Below are positions 7,705 through 14,180 of a stretch of 14,467 nucleotides of DNA, piece after piece. The position numbers and the translations under genes were made by a program. Origin of the DNA: an uncultured Collinsella sp. Its GTDB lineage: Bacteria; Actinomycetota; Coriobacteriia; Coriobacteriales; Coriobacteriaceae. Location: contig CABSNF010000056.1 in assembly GCA_902478995.1 (NCBI GenBank), positions 1-14,467 on the forward strand, given 5' to 3'. The notes under the pieces are model-generated. The model had not been told where the DNA came from. It searched no databases and was given only the letters and a program-made list of their open reading frames with translations. Positions within the stretch are counted from its first letter, which is position 1, and each line of letters opens with the position of its first letter.

Positions 7705-7757
7705 GGGCCCATCGCAGAGGGATTCGAACCCGCCAGCACATCTGCCGCAAAGGCCGT

Positions 7758-7973
7758 GGTCAAAAAATGGCAAAAATGAGTACTGCTACTTTGTTTGCAA
7801 CATATAAAAAGATAGTATTTGCTTAAGTTACGCAACATATGTCCATTATAAGGACTAACAGTTGGATCAAAATCATGCTTTCATCGCCATTTCGACTTGC
7901 TATCTGGCCTTATTAGTCCAAAATTGCTGCTACCAAATCGGTAACAGTACTCATATTTGATGTTTTTTTGGCC
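7758..7973. repeat. AT-rich island bounded by inward-facing imperfect inverted repeats
   Basis: Left arm 7758..7789 (plus strand) and right arm 7941..7973 (minus strand) share the pattern GGyCAAAAAA, a few variable bases, CAAA, then ATGAGTACTGyTAC. The 151 bp between them are AT-rich, clearly unlike the GC-rich flanks. Each arm holds a possible short reading frame opening with the same residues: a 16-residue frame at 7776..7826 plus (MSTATLF...) and a 13-residue frame at 7954..7913 minus (MSTVTDL...). Neither has a clear ribosome-binding site. I see no transposase and no known element. Possible explanations are a MITE-like remnant or paired protein-binding sites. Confidence 0.6.
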
Positions 7974-7974
7974 A

Positions 7975-8005
7975 GCAGGTCTCCCTGCCTTAGCAAATCT
8001 AAGGC
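7975..8005. other. Two overlapping small hairpins downstream of argD
   Basis: GCAGG/CCTGC (7975..7988, 4-nt loop) and GCCTTAG/CTAAGGC (7987..8005, 5-nt loop) overlap by 2 nt. On the minus strand they lie about 85-115 nt after the argD stop codon. They are followed by A-rich and not T-rich sequence, so they are not classical intrinsic terminators. No better terminator for the arg cluster is visible. Confidence 0.35.
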
Positions 8006-8090
8006 AAAACGGGCTCCAGACCGCTGAATCATGCCGCATAGGGCACGTCCGCAGTCCGGAACCCGGTCCAAATTGAGTTATTGCACCGCG

Positions 8091-9374
8091 TTAGCCCAAG
8101 ACACCCGACAGGATCTCAATCAGACTGTCCACGTCGGCTTCCTCGCAGACGAGCGGCGGCAAGAAACGCAGCGTATGGGCACCCGTAGCGTTAATCACGG
8201 CACCGGCAGCCAGCGCGCGGGCAACAATATCATGCGCGTCGCCCGCGGCATCATCCAAATCGCAGCCGAGCATCAGGCCACGGCCACGCACCTCTACCAC
8301 ATGCGGAAGCTTAGCCAGCGCCTGCTCCATATAGGCGCCCACCTTGGCGGCATGCTCAGCGTAGTCGCCGTGCACAAGCGCGGAAAGCGTCGCGGCGCAC
8401 GCCGTGATGGCCAGGCAGCTACCGCCAAAGGTCGAACCATGATCGCCGGGCTTAAAGACGTCGGCGATTTCCTTCTTTGCCACCACGGCACCCATGGGCA
8501 CGCCATCGGCAATGCCCTTGGCAAGGCTCATGATGTCGGGCTCCACGCCATAGGTTTGGAATGCAAACGGCTTGCCGGAGCGGAAGATGCCGCACTGGAC
8601 CTCGTCGGCGATAAGCACGGCGCCCACTTCGTGTGCCAGGTCGCGCGCTGCCGCCATAAACTCCTCGGTCATGGGGTGCACGCCACTCTCACCCTGGATC
8701 GGCTCGAGCATCACGGCACAAATTTCGCTCCCCAGCTGCTTAAAGATCGCACGCAGCTCGTCAACATCGTTGGGCGTGCAGGCCACAAAGCCACCCGGCA
8801 GCGGGCGGAAACTGTCCTGCAGCCAATCCTGCATGGTAGCGGCAATGGTCTCGAGCGTACGGCCGTGGAAGCCGCCGCGCATGCACACGATGGTGTTGCC
8901 GCCATTACCGGCACGCTTGGCATACAGGCGCGCGAGCTTCATCGAGCCCTCGTTGGCCTCGGCGCCAGAGTTGGCAAAGAAGGTCTCCCAAACCTGCTCA
9001 TCCGCAGCCGGGGCACCAAGCGCAGCTGCCGTGGTCTCATCGCCGGCGGCAATGGCATCGGCAAGCACGCGCGCACCATCTACGTCGTCGTTAGCAAGCT
9101 TGGACAGCAGCGCCGCGACCTGTCCGCGCTGCTCGATGTAGAAATAGTTGGAGACATGCATGAGCTTTTTGGTCTGTGCTTCGAGCGCCGAGAGCACAGC
9201 CGGGTCGCCATGACCTAGGCTGCACACGCCGATGCCGGCAAGAAAGTCGAGGTACTCACGGCCATCGTCGCCGGTGAGCTTCATGCCGTGACCCTCGACA
9301 AACTCGACCGGAGAGCGGCCAAAGGTATGCATAACGTAATGGGATTCAAGCGATTGCTGAGCTACAAGTGACAT
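8091..9374 (-). CDS. argD: Acetylornithine aminotransferase
   Basis: PLP-dependent class III aminotransferase converting N-acetylglutamate semialdehyde to N-acetylornithine with glutamate as amino donor. In the 427-aa protein I see YLDFLAGIGV (41-50), FFANSGAEANE (132-142), GGFHGRT (167-173), LEPIQGE (223-229), ADEVQ with the PLP-pyridine Asp257, SLAKGIA with the PLP lysine Lys286, GSTFGGS (313-319) and LRFLPPL (402-408). It is about 30 residues longer than usual (390-400). The surplus is an Ala/Asp-rich stretch at roughly 94-128, before the FFANSGAEA motif. The ATG at 9374 is preceded by AAAGG. It starts 69 bp after argB and ends the cluster. A related activity, succinylornithine or ornithine aminotransferase, is less likely given its neighbours. 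Confidence 0.95.
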   Translation of the reverse strand: MSLVAQQSLESHYVMHTFGRSPVEFVEGHGMKLTGDDGREYLDFLAGIGVCSLGHGDPAVLSALEAQTKKLMHVSNYFYIEQRGQVAALLSKLANDDVDGARVLADAIAAGDETTAAALGAPAADEQVWETFFANSGAEANEGSMKLARLYAKRAGNGGNTIVCMRGGFHGRTLETIAATMQDWLQDSFRPLPGGFVACTPNDVDELRAIFKQLGSEICAVMLEPIQGESGVHPMTEEFMAAARDLAHEVGAVLIADEVQCGIFRSGKPFAFQTYGVEPDIMSLAKGIADGVPMGAVVAKKEIADVFKPGDHGSTFGGSCLAITACAATLSALVHGDYAEHAAKVGAYMEQALAKLPHVVEVRGRGLMLGCDLDDAAGDAHDIVARALAAGAVINATGAHTLRFLPPLVCEEADVDSLIEILSGVLG

Positions 9375-9443
9375 GAGATGCCTTTCGTTGGGCGCCAGAC
9401 GGCGCGGGGCTATGGGTGCAGGAATGGGGCGGCTGAGGGTCAG

Positions 9444-10424
9444 CTAGACCGTCTGAAGCTTCTCGACCTCGTCAAGGTTCTCGGTCAGACGCGCAGCAAA
9501 CGTCGAAAGCGGATGCGGATGCGTATCGAACTCGTAAGCCGTCTCGGTGGAATGGATCACGGTGCCGACGCCGGCATCGGTCAGCAGCTCCAGGAGCAGC
9601 GAATGCGGCGTGGTACCGTTAATGATGTGGGCACGAAATACGCCGCCGGTAAGCGCATCGACGGCCGCACGCAGCTTGGGAATCATGCCCTTATCGACCT
9701 CGCCGCCGTAGAGCATTTCGTTGACCTCGTCGAGCGTTAGGTTGGAGATAAGCGAGTCCTTGTCGCTAAAGTCCTTGTACAGGCCATCGACGTCGGTCAA
9801 AAAGATTGCCTTATGCGCGTGGAGCGCCGCGGCAACGGCACCGGCGGCGGTGTCGGCGTTGATGTTGAAGAAACCGCCGTCCTCCCCCGCCGCGACGGTA
9901 GCGATGACGGGGATGTACTCGCTATCGAGTAAGCGCTCGATATAGTCGGTGTTGACGTGCGTCACTTTGCCCACGCGACCGAGCTCGGGGTCGAGCGGCT
10001 CGGCGATGAGCGTGCCGGCATCGCTGCCCGACACGCCCACGGCCAGGTTGCCGTGGTGGTTGATGGCAGCAACCAGCTCCTGGTTAACCTTGCCGCCCAG
10101 CACCTCGCGCACGATATCCATAGTCGCCGGCGTGGTCACGCGCTGGCCGTTCTTAAACTCGACGGGAATATCGTAATGGCTCAGCGCCTCGTTGATAGCC
10201 TTGCCGCCGCCGTGCACGATGACGGGGCGCATGCCGATGATCTTGAGCAAAACGATGTCGCTCATCACGTCGCGGCGCAGCTGCTCGTCAACCATGGCTG
10301 CTCCGCCATATTTGATAACAACCGTCTTGCCGGTCAGGTTTTTAATCCACGGCAGTGCTTCGAACAGCAGCTGCGCGGTTGCTTCGTTGGATTCGCTCGA
10401 ACGACAATCGCGTGCGAATTTCAT
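9444..10424 (-). CDS. argB: Acetylglutamate kinase
   Basis: Phosphorylates N-acetylglutamate with ATP, the second step of ornithine synthesis. Amino-acid-kinase fold, 326 aa from the chosen start: VIKYGGAAM with Lys38, HGGGKAI (71-77), GVSGSDAGTL (130-139), NINADTAAGA with Asp191, LTDVDGLY (229-236) and VDKGMIPK ending at Lys250. A helical N-terminus (ATAQLLFEALPWIKNL) precedes the kinase core. It resembles the extra helix of arginine-inhibited enzymes such as that of Thermotoga, so feedback inhibition by arginine is likely. The last 34 residues, after GVGTVIHS, extend beyond the usual end. I chose the ATG at 10424 because GAGG lies 6 nt upstream; an in-frame start at 10484 would add 20 residues with no such site. 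It lies 81 bp after argJ. Confidence 0.95.
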   Translation of the reverse strand: MKFARDCRSSESNEATAQLLFEALPWIKNLTGKTVVIKYGGAAMVDEQLRRDVMSDIVLLKIIGMRPVIVHGGGKAINEALSHYDIPVEFKNGQRVTTPATMDIVREVLGGKVNQELVAAINHHGNLAVGVSGSDAGTLIAEPLDPELGRVGKVTHVNTDYIERLLDSEYIPVIATVAAGEDGGFFNINADTAAGAVAAALHAHKAIFLTDVDGLYKDFSDKDSLISNLTLDEVNEMLYGGEVDKGMIPKLRAAVDALTGGVFRAHIINGTTPHSLLLELLTDAGVGTVIHSTETAYEFDTHPHPLSTFAARLTENLDEVEKLQTV

Positions 10425-10505
10425 AATCTGCCTCGTCTTTCGTATCGTTATCGCGCCGTGCTCCACTGTCCGCAATCGCGGCAAGATGCGCAGCGTGCCT
10501 GGAAT

Positions 10506-11774
10506 CTAGGAACGGTAGTCGCCGTTGATGGAGATGTACTCGTGCGTGAGGTCGCAGGTCCACACGGTCGTTGCCGCGTCGCCTGCGCCCAGGTCGGCCG
10601 AGATCACGATCTCGGGCGCCTCAAAACGTCGCAGAGCCTCGTCCTCGTCAAAGGGAACAGTCAGACCGTCGCGGCAGACCGGCATGCCCATCATGTCGAT
10701 GGAAACGTCTTCCTGATTAAACTTCACGCCGCACTTGCCGAGCGCCATGGCAACGCGGCCCCAGTTGCAGTCGTGGCCAGCGATGCAGGTCTTGACGAGC
10801 GGCGAGTTGGCGACGGCACGGGCGGCGATATCGGCTTCCTCGTCGTTGGCGGCACCGGCAACGTTAACCGTCACGAGCTTTGACGCGCCCTCGCCATCGG
10901 CCGCGATGTTGCGCGCCAGACTCTCGCACACCTCGTGCACGGCAAAGGCCAACTCGTCAAAGGCGTCAGTGCCCTCGACAATGGCCTCGGCATCTGCGGC
11001 AGCAGCGCCGGAAGCGAGCATAATGCAGGTGTCGTTGGTCGAGGTATCGGAATCGACCGTCACCTTATTGAAGGTCTGCTTAACGGTCGAGAGCAACAGG
11101 GTGTGGAGCGCCGCCGGCTCGACGGGAGCATCGGTAGTAATGACCGCGATCATGGTGGCCATATTGGGCATGATCATGCCCGAGCCCTTGCACATGCCGC
11201 CCACCGTATAGGCGTTGCCCGCATGGCCCGCAGCCTCACTGCGGTAGCGAACGGCATACTCCTTGGAGTGTGTATCGGTCGTCATGATGGCACGGGCTGC
11301 ATCGGCACCGCCATGGGCAGAGAGCGCCTCGTATGCAGACGGAACGGCCGTCTCAAACGTATCGATCGGCAGAATCTGTCCAATCACACCCGTGGAGGCA
11401 ACCAGGATCTGCTGGGGTTCACAGCCGATGACCTGCGACGCGATGTTGCACGTCTCGCGCGCACAGGCCAGGCCGGTCTCGCCCGTGGCGGCGTTCGCGT
11501 TGCCGGAGTTGATTGAAACACCGGCGACGATTCCATAGCCCTTGTCCGCACCGCCCAGGTTGGCACGACTCACCTGCACGGGCGCCGCGCAAAAGCGGTT
11601 GGTCGTAAACACGCCGGCGCCGGGACAGGGCTTATCGGGCACGACAAGCGCATAGTCCAAGCGCTCGGGATTCTTCCGGAATCCCGCATGAATGCCTGCG
11701 GCCTTAAAGCCGGCAGCCGCCGTAACGCCACCCTCGACGGCGCGAATCTTGATATCAATCAGGTCGGTATTCAT
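10506..11774 (-). CDS. argJ: Glutamate N-acetyltransferase / ornithine acetyltransferase
   Basis: Transfers the acetyl group from N-acetylornithine to glutamate, releasing ornithine and closing the acetyl cycle; some members also use acetyl-CoA for the first step. The 422-aa protein is made as one chain and cleaves itself before the catalytic threonine, here Thr207 in MPNMATM. The oxyanion-hole pair Thr128-Gly129 is in ASTGVIG. Other signatures are INSGNANA (88-95), DSDTSTNDT, CNWGR and the C-terminal THEYISINGDYRS. No argA-like gene is in the window, which fits use of ArgJ. The ATG at 11774 has AGGGG very close and AAGGAG further upstream. The 136-bp gap after argC contains a terminator-like structure. 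Confidence 0.96.
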   Translation of the reverse strand: MNTDLIDIKIRAVEGGVTAAAGFKAAGIHAGFRKNPERLDYALVVPDKPCPGAGVFTTNRFCAAPVQVSRANLGGADKGYGIVAGVSINSGNANAATGETGLACARETCNIASQVIGCEPQQILVASTGVIGQILPIDTFETAVPSAYEALSAHGGADAARAIMTTDTHSKEYAVRYRSEAAGHAGNAYTVGGMCKGSGMIMPNMATMIAVITTDAPVEPAALHTLLLSTVKQTFNKVTVDSDTSTNDTCIMLASGAAAADAEAIVEGTDAFDELAFAVHEVCESLARNIAADGEGASKLVTVNVAGAANDEEADIAARAVANSPLVKTCIAGHDCNWGRVAMALGKCGVKFNQEDVSIDMMGMPVCRDGLTVPFDEDEALRRFEAPEIVISADLGAGDAATTVWTCDLTHEYISINGDYRS

Positions 11775-11801
11775 CGTCCCCTACGACTCCTTATATCAGA
11801 C

Positions 11802-11882
11802 AAAAAAGCGGGCATCGGCTGGTACGCCATACCGGTCGCAATTAGTAGACCAGCTTAAAAGTGGCGCCCAACTCGATACCCG
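11802..11882 (-). terminator. Terminator-like structure with alternative pairings between argC and argJ
   Basis: On the minus strand CGGGTATCG (11882..11874) pairs with CGATGCCCG (11817..11809), 9 bp with one G-U, followed at once by C and TTTTTT. GCTGGT (11854..11849) pairs with ACCAGC (11823..11818), which stacks directly on the first stem. Alternative stems, CTGGTC/GACCGG and CGCCA/TGGCG, use some of the same bases. It sits 28 nt upstream of the argJ start. It could be a plain terminator inside the operon or an attenuator. No known riboswitch class is recognised. Confidence 0.5.
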
Positions 11883-11910
11883 ACTACCAAATCGTTAACA
11901 ATCGAATGTG

Positions 11911-12981
11911 CTACACCGGGCACGCCACTGTGGGCAAGCCTCGTCGCTCGTCAAAGCCAAAAACGATGTTGGCGCACTGGACCGCCTGGCCCGCGGCACC
12001 CTTGCACAAATTGTCGATAGCACCCGTCGTCACTAGCACACCCGCACGCTTGTTGAGCGCAAGGCCGATCTGGGCGGCGTTGGTGCCGACGACCGAAGCC
12101 GTCTTGGGCTGCTGGCCGGCATCGAGCACGCGCACAAAGGTGCGACCGGCGTAGAACTTCTTGTAATGGTCGACGACGTCCTCAAGGGTCAACGTGTCGA
12201 GGGCCTGCGGCGCGAGCGGCAGCGTCACCGTAGAGAGCAGGCCGCGCTTGAGCGGTGCCAAATGCGGGGTGAAGACGATGCGGTCGGCCAGGCCGAGTAT
12301 CTGCTCGATTTCGGGTGTATGGCGATGCTTGCCCACGCCATAGGCCTCCAGGTTCTCGTCCGCGCTACAAAAATGGGTGCGAGCGTTACAGGACTTACCG
12401 GCGCCCGTCACGCCGCTAATGGCATCGACGATCACGGGGCCGTTCTCGGCAACCCAGCCCGCACGCACGGCAGGAGCGGCAGCAAGGCTCGTTGCGGTGG
12501 GATAGCAGCCGGCGCAGGCGACCAAAACGGGCTTTCCGGCGGCATGGCTGGAAGCAGCGGTCTCTAAGTCCTGGCAGAACAGCTCGGGCAGGCCAAAAGC
12601 GCGGGTCTTGAGCAACTCGGGGCTCGTGTGCTCGGCGGCATACCATGCCTCAAAGACGGACGCGTCGATCAGACGGTAATCGGCCGAAAGATCAAAGCAG
12701 GAAACGCCCGCGGCAAGCAGCGCGGGCACCTGTGCCATGGCAGCCGTGTGCGGCACGGCAAGAAAAACCGCATCGCAGCTCTTGAGCTCGGGGGCGTCAT
12801 GTGTGGTGAAAACCAGGTCGCTCACGCCAGCAAAGCTCGGATACACCGCGGACAGCGGCTGGCCGGCATCGGCGTTGGACGTAATGGCAACAAGTTCAAA
12901 CTCGGGATGACCGAGCACGAGGCGAATGAGCTCGGCTCCGGCATATCCAGCCGCGCCGACGATCCCAACCTTCAAAGACAT
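11911..12981 (-). CDS. argC: N-acetyl-gamma-glutamyl-phosphate reductase
   Basis: NADPH-dependent reductase making N-acetylglutamate semialdehyde from the acyl phosphate formed by ArgB. The 356-aa protein starts with the Rossmann dinucleotide motif VGIVGAAGYAGAEL (5-18). The catalytic Cys159 sits in CAGCYPTA. FLAVPH (73-78), FDLSADYR (96-103), ISGVTGAGK and HRHTPEIEQ follow. Length is normal (about 345-355). The ATG at 12981 has AAGGAG 7 nt upstream. It is the first gene of the argCJBD cluster, and a candidate operator lies about 86-122 nt before it. Confidence 0.97.
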   Translation of the reverse strand: MSLKVGIVGAAGYAGAELIRLVLGHPEFELVAITSNADAGQPLSAVYPSFAGVSDLVFTTHDAPELKSCDAVFLAVPHTAAMAQVPALLAAGVSCFDLSADYRLIDASVFEAWYAAEHTSPELLKTRAFGLPELFCQDLETAASSHAAGKPVLVACAGCYPTATSLAAAPAVRAGWVAENGPVIVDAISGVTGAGKSCNARTHFCSADENLEAYGVGKHRHTPEIEQILGLADRIVFTPHLAPLKRGLLSTVTLPLAPQALDTLTLEDVVDHYKKFYAGRTFVRVLDAGQQPKTASVVGTNAAQIGLALNKRAGVLVTTGAIDNLCKGAAGQAVQCANIVFGFDERRGLPTVACPV

Positions 12982-13066
12982 ATCAGACTCCTTGTCTGCG
13001 ATTTATGCACCGATGCGCATTTCGCAGCGGTCGTTATGAAGTGGGTTGAAACTTTAGCACCAAAAG

Positions 13067-13103
13067 ATGCATGAATACGTAAATAGCTAGCATGTTCATG
13101 CAT
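13067..13103 (-). promoter_or_regulatory. Inverted repeat upstream of argC, candidate operator
   Basis: ATGCATGAA and TTCATGCAT form a perfect 9-bp inverted repeat with a 19-nt spacer. The CATGAAT half-site resembles half of the Gram-positive arginine-repressor box as I recall it, but the second half of a standard 18-bp box is poor (AAATA). A weak -35/-10 pair (TTTCAA, 17 nt, TATTTA) overlaps it on the minus strand. Regulation by ArgR is therefore a guess supported mainly by position. Confidence 0.4.
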
Positions 13104-13147
13104 TGAAACATTCCCGACACATTCACTTGAAGGAATTGACAAATAGA

Positions 13148-13201
13148 GCGGGCCCCGTATTGACCGGCACTCCTTACGGCGCCGGGCAACACGGGACCCG
13201 C
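13148..13201 (-). terminator. Long hairpin after the flavin-barrel gene pair
   Basis: Two 21-nt arms (13181..13201 and 13148..13168) pair with one mismatch and two G-U pairs around a 12-nt loop. On the minus strand the hairpin is followed by TCTATTTGTC, a weak T-rich tail, and begins 37 nt after the stop codon of the upstream gene. It probably ends that transcript and separates it from argC. Confidence 0.6.
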
Positions 13202-13238
13202 CCATGCGAAAACTAAGTTGTTAGGATGAGCCAGCTGG

Positions 13239-13649
13239 CTAGAGCTCGACCGGCACCCATTCGTCGTGATTGCAGATAAAAGCCTCGGGATCCTCGACGC
13301 TAAAGAAGACGAGCGTGGGGTCGTTAGGCCCCTCATAGTGCTCGCTCAAGCGCTCCAGATGCTTCCATCCGGCCTCGCGCATTTCGCTCGAAGCCCGGTC
13401 TTCCAGTCCCGCACGCCCGCGCAGAATCAACCAACCATGGCCCGGCCACCAACTCGTGGCCTCAAAGCGCTGGTTTTGCAGCAGCTCCTGCCACACATCT
13501 TTGGTGCGCGCCGTCACAAACCACAGCTTGCCGTCCTGAATCTGTGCAAACGAGAACGGACGCACATGCGGCTGCCCGTCCACGCTCGTCGCCAGATACC
13601 ACGCCGGCACCGACGTCAGATACTCCAGCACCGTATTCAATCCGTCCAC
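13239..13649 (-). CDS. Pyridoxamine 5'-phosphate oxidase-like flavin-split-barrel protein, copy 1
   Basis: A small cytoplasmic protein of 136 aa from the chosen start, of the PNPOx-like FMN-binding split-barrel family. Enzymatic role and substrate are unknown; such proteins may bind FMN, F420 or haem. Visible features: PAWYLAT (15-21), HVRPFSFA (28-35), DGKLWFVTARTKDVWQEL and FFSVEDPEAF near the C-terminus. I chose the GTG at 13649 because GGAGG lies 4 nt upstream. The TTG at 13694 would add 15 residues with no ribosome-binding site and without counterpart in the paralogue next door. It follows that paralogue by 54 bp and ends before a long hairpin. Confidence 0.8.
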   Translation of the reverse strand: MDGLNTVLEYLTSVPAWYLATSVDGQPHVRPFSFAQIQDGKLWFVTARTKDVWQELLQNQRFEATSWWPGHGWLILRGRAGLEDRASSEMREAGWKHLERLSEHYEGPNDPTLVFFSVEDPEAFICNHDEWVPVEL

Positions 13650-13703
13650 GTTTCCTCCCGTCACCTGACCAGTCTTTTTGGAATGGGTAGTCAATTTGGG
13701 AAA

Positions 13704-14150
13704 TTAGAGCTCGAGGCGCTCTTCGCTGCCGTCGATATCGCAGAACCGCGCGGCGATGTGGCGGACCGAGAAGAACGCAAGGCGGCCGTCGTTGGCGCTA
13801 TCGTGTTGCTCGCCAATGCCCACCATGTGCCTAAAGCCCGCCTGACGCACCTTGTCGCTCACGACTGCATCGTCCTCGAGCGCGGCCTCACCGGTTAACA
13901 CGATCCAGCACTCCCCCGGCTTCCAGCCCGATACCTCAAACTTGGGATTCGCGCTCAACTCCGCCCACACGTCCTTGTCGCGCGACGTGCAAAACCACAG
14001 CTTGCCGTCATCGACCATGGCAAACGAAAACGGCCTCACGCGGGGCTGATGCCCGTCGCTCGCATCGGTCGTGGCAAGATACCACGCCGGAATGCGCCTG
14101 AGATACGAGCAGACGCGCTCGAGCTGAGCCGTGCGATCGATGTCGGTCAT
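13704..14150 (-). CDS. Pyridoxamine 5'-phosphate oxidase-like flavin-split-barrel protein, copy 2
   Basis: Tandem paralogue of the next gene downstream, 148 aa. The same blocks appear in the same order: PAWYLAT (21-27), RVRPFSFA (37-44), DGKLWFCTSRDKDVWAEL (48-65), a WIVLTGEAALED strand, and LAFFSVRHIAARF near the end. Identity between the copies is roughly 40-45% by eye, so the duplication is old. No cofactor-specific motif is decisive. The ATG at 14150 has AAGGGG 6 nt upstream. It starts 30 bp after the ecfT fragment and is probably co-transcribed with it. A link to vitamin or cofactor uptake through EcfT is tempting but unproven. Confidence 0.82.
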   Translation of the reverse strand: MTDIDRTAQLERVCSYLRRIPAWYLATTDASDGHQPRVRPFSFAMVDDGKLWFCTSRDKDVWAELSANPKFEVSGWKPGECWIVLTGEAALEDDAVVSDKVRQAGFRHMVGIGEQHDSANDGRLAFFSVRHIAARFCDIDGSEERLEL

Positions 14151-14180
14151 AGAGACCCCTTTCTTGCGCTCGAATCGAGC

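Larger units (their letters stand above)
7274..7734 (+). repeat. Tandem array of units derived from the tRNA-Val 3' end
   Basis: Three units start with the 17-mer ATCCCTCATCGCCCACC, the 3' end of tRNA-Val, at 7274 (the tRNA itself), 7457 and 7645, so the periods are 183 and 188 bp. Each unit continues with GAATTG, an intrinsic terminator, a GCGCCCAT/GGCCCAT box and GGGATTCGAACCC (7345..7357, 7530..7542, 7719..7731). That 13-mer is the exact reverse complement of the tRNA T-arm core. Units 1 and 2 then share a GC-rich segment rich in small hairpins (GGAAACGC ... GCGTTTTCC, then GGCGGCGCCAGCCGC). Unit 3 is shorter and has a different terminator. Hairpin loops differ between units while stems are kept. 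No real protein gene is seen here. Confidence 0.9.

Noticed and set aside
7274..7734. The repeats as a CRISPR array
   Set aside because: The units are about 185 bp, nearly identical throughout and contain terminators; there are no short repeats with unique spacers and no cas genes.
7199..7826. Several overlapping open frames on both strands (up to 183 aa) across the tRNA and repeat array
   Set aside because: They translate the tRNA and its repeats (GGSNPSSPT-, RVRIPLRWAQ-type strings), repeat with the array period and lack ribosome-binding sites. They are typical false proteins around tRNA genes.
8031..9218. 395-aa plus-strand open frame opposite argD
   Set aside because: Antisense shadow; the ArgD motifs on the minus strand are complete.
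12972..13336. Two short minus-strand frames (77 and 100 aa) upstream of argC
   Set aside because: They span a hairpin and a candidate operator, lack ribosome-binding sites and resemble nothing known.
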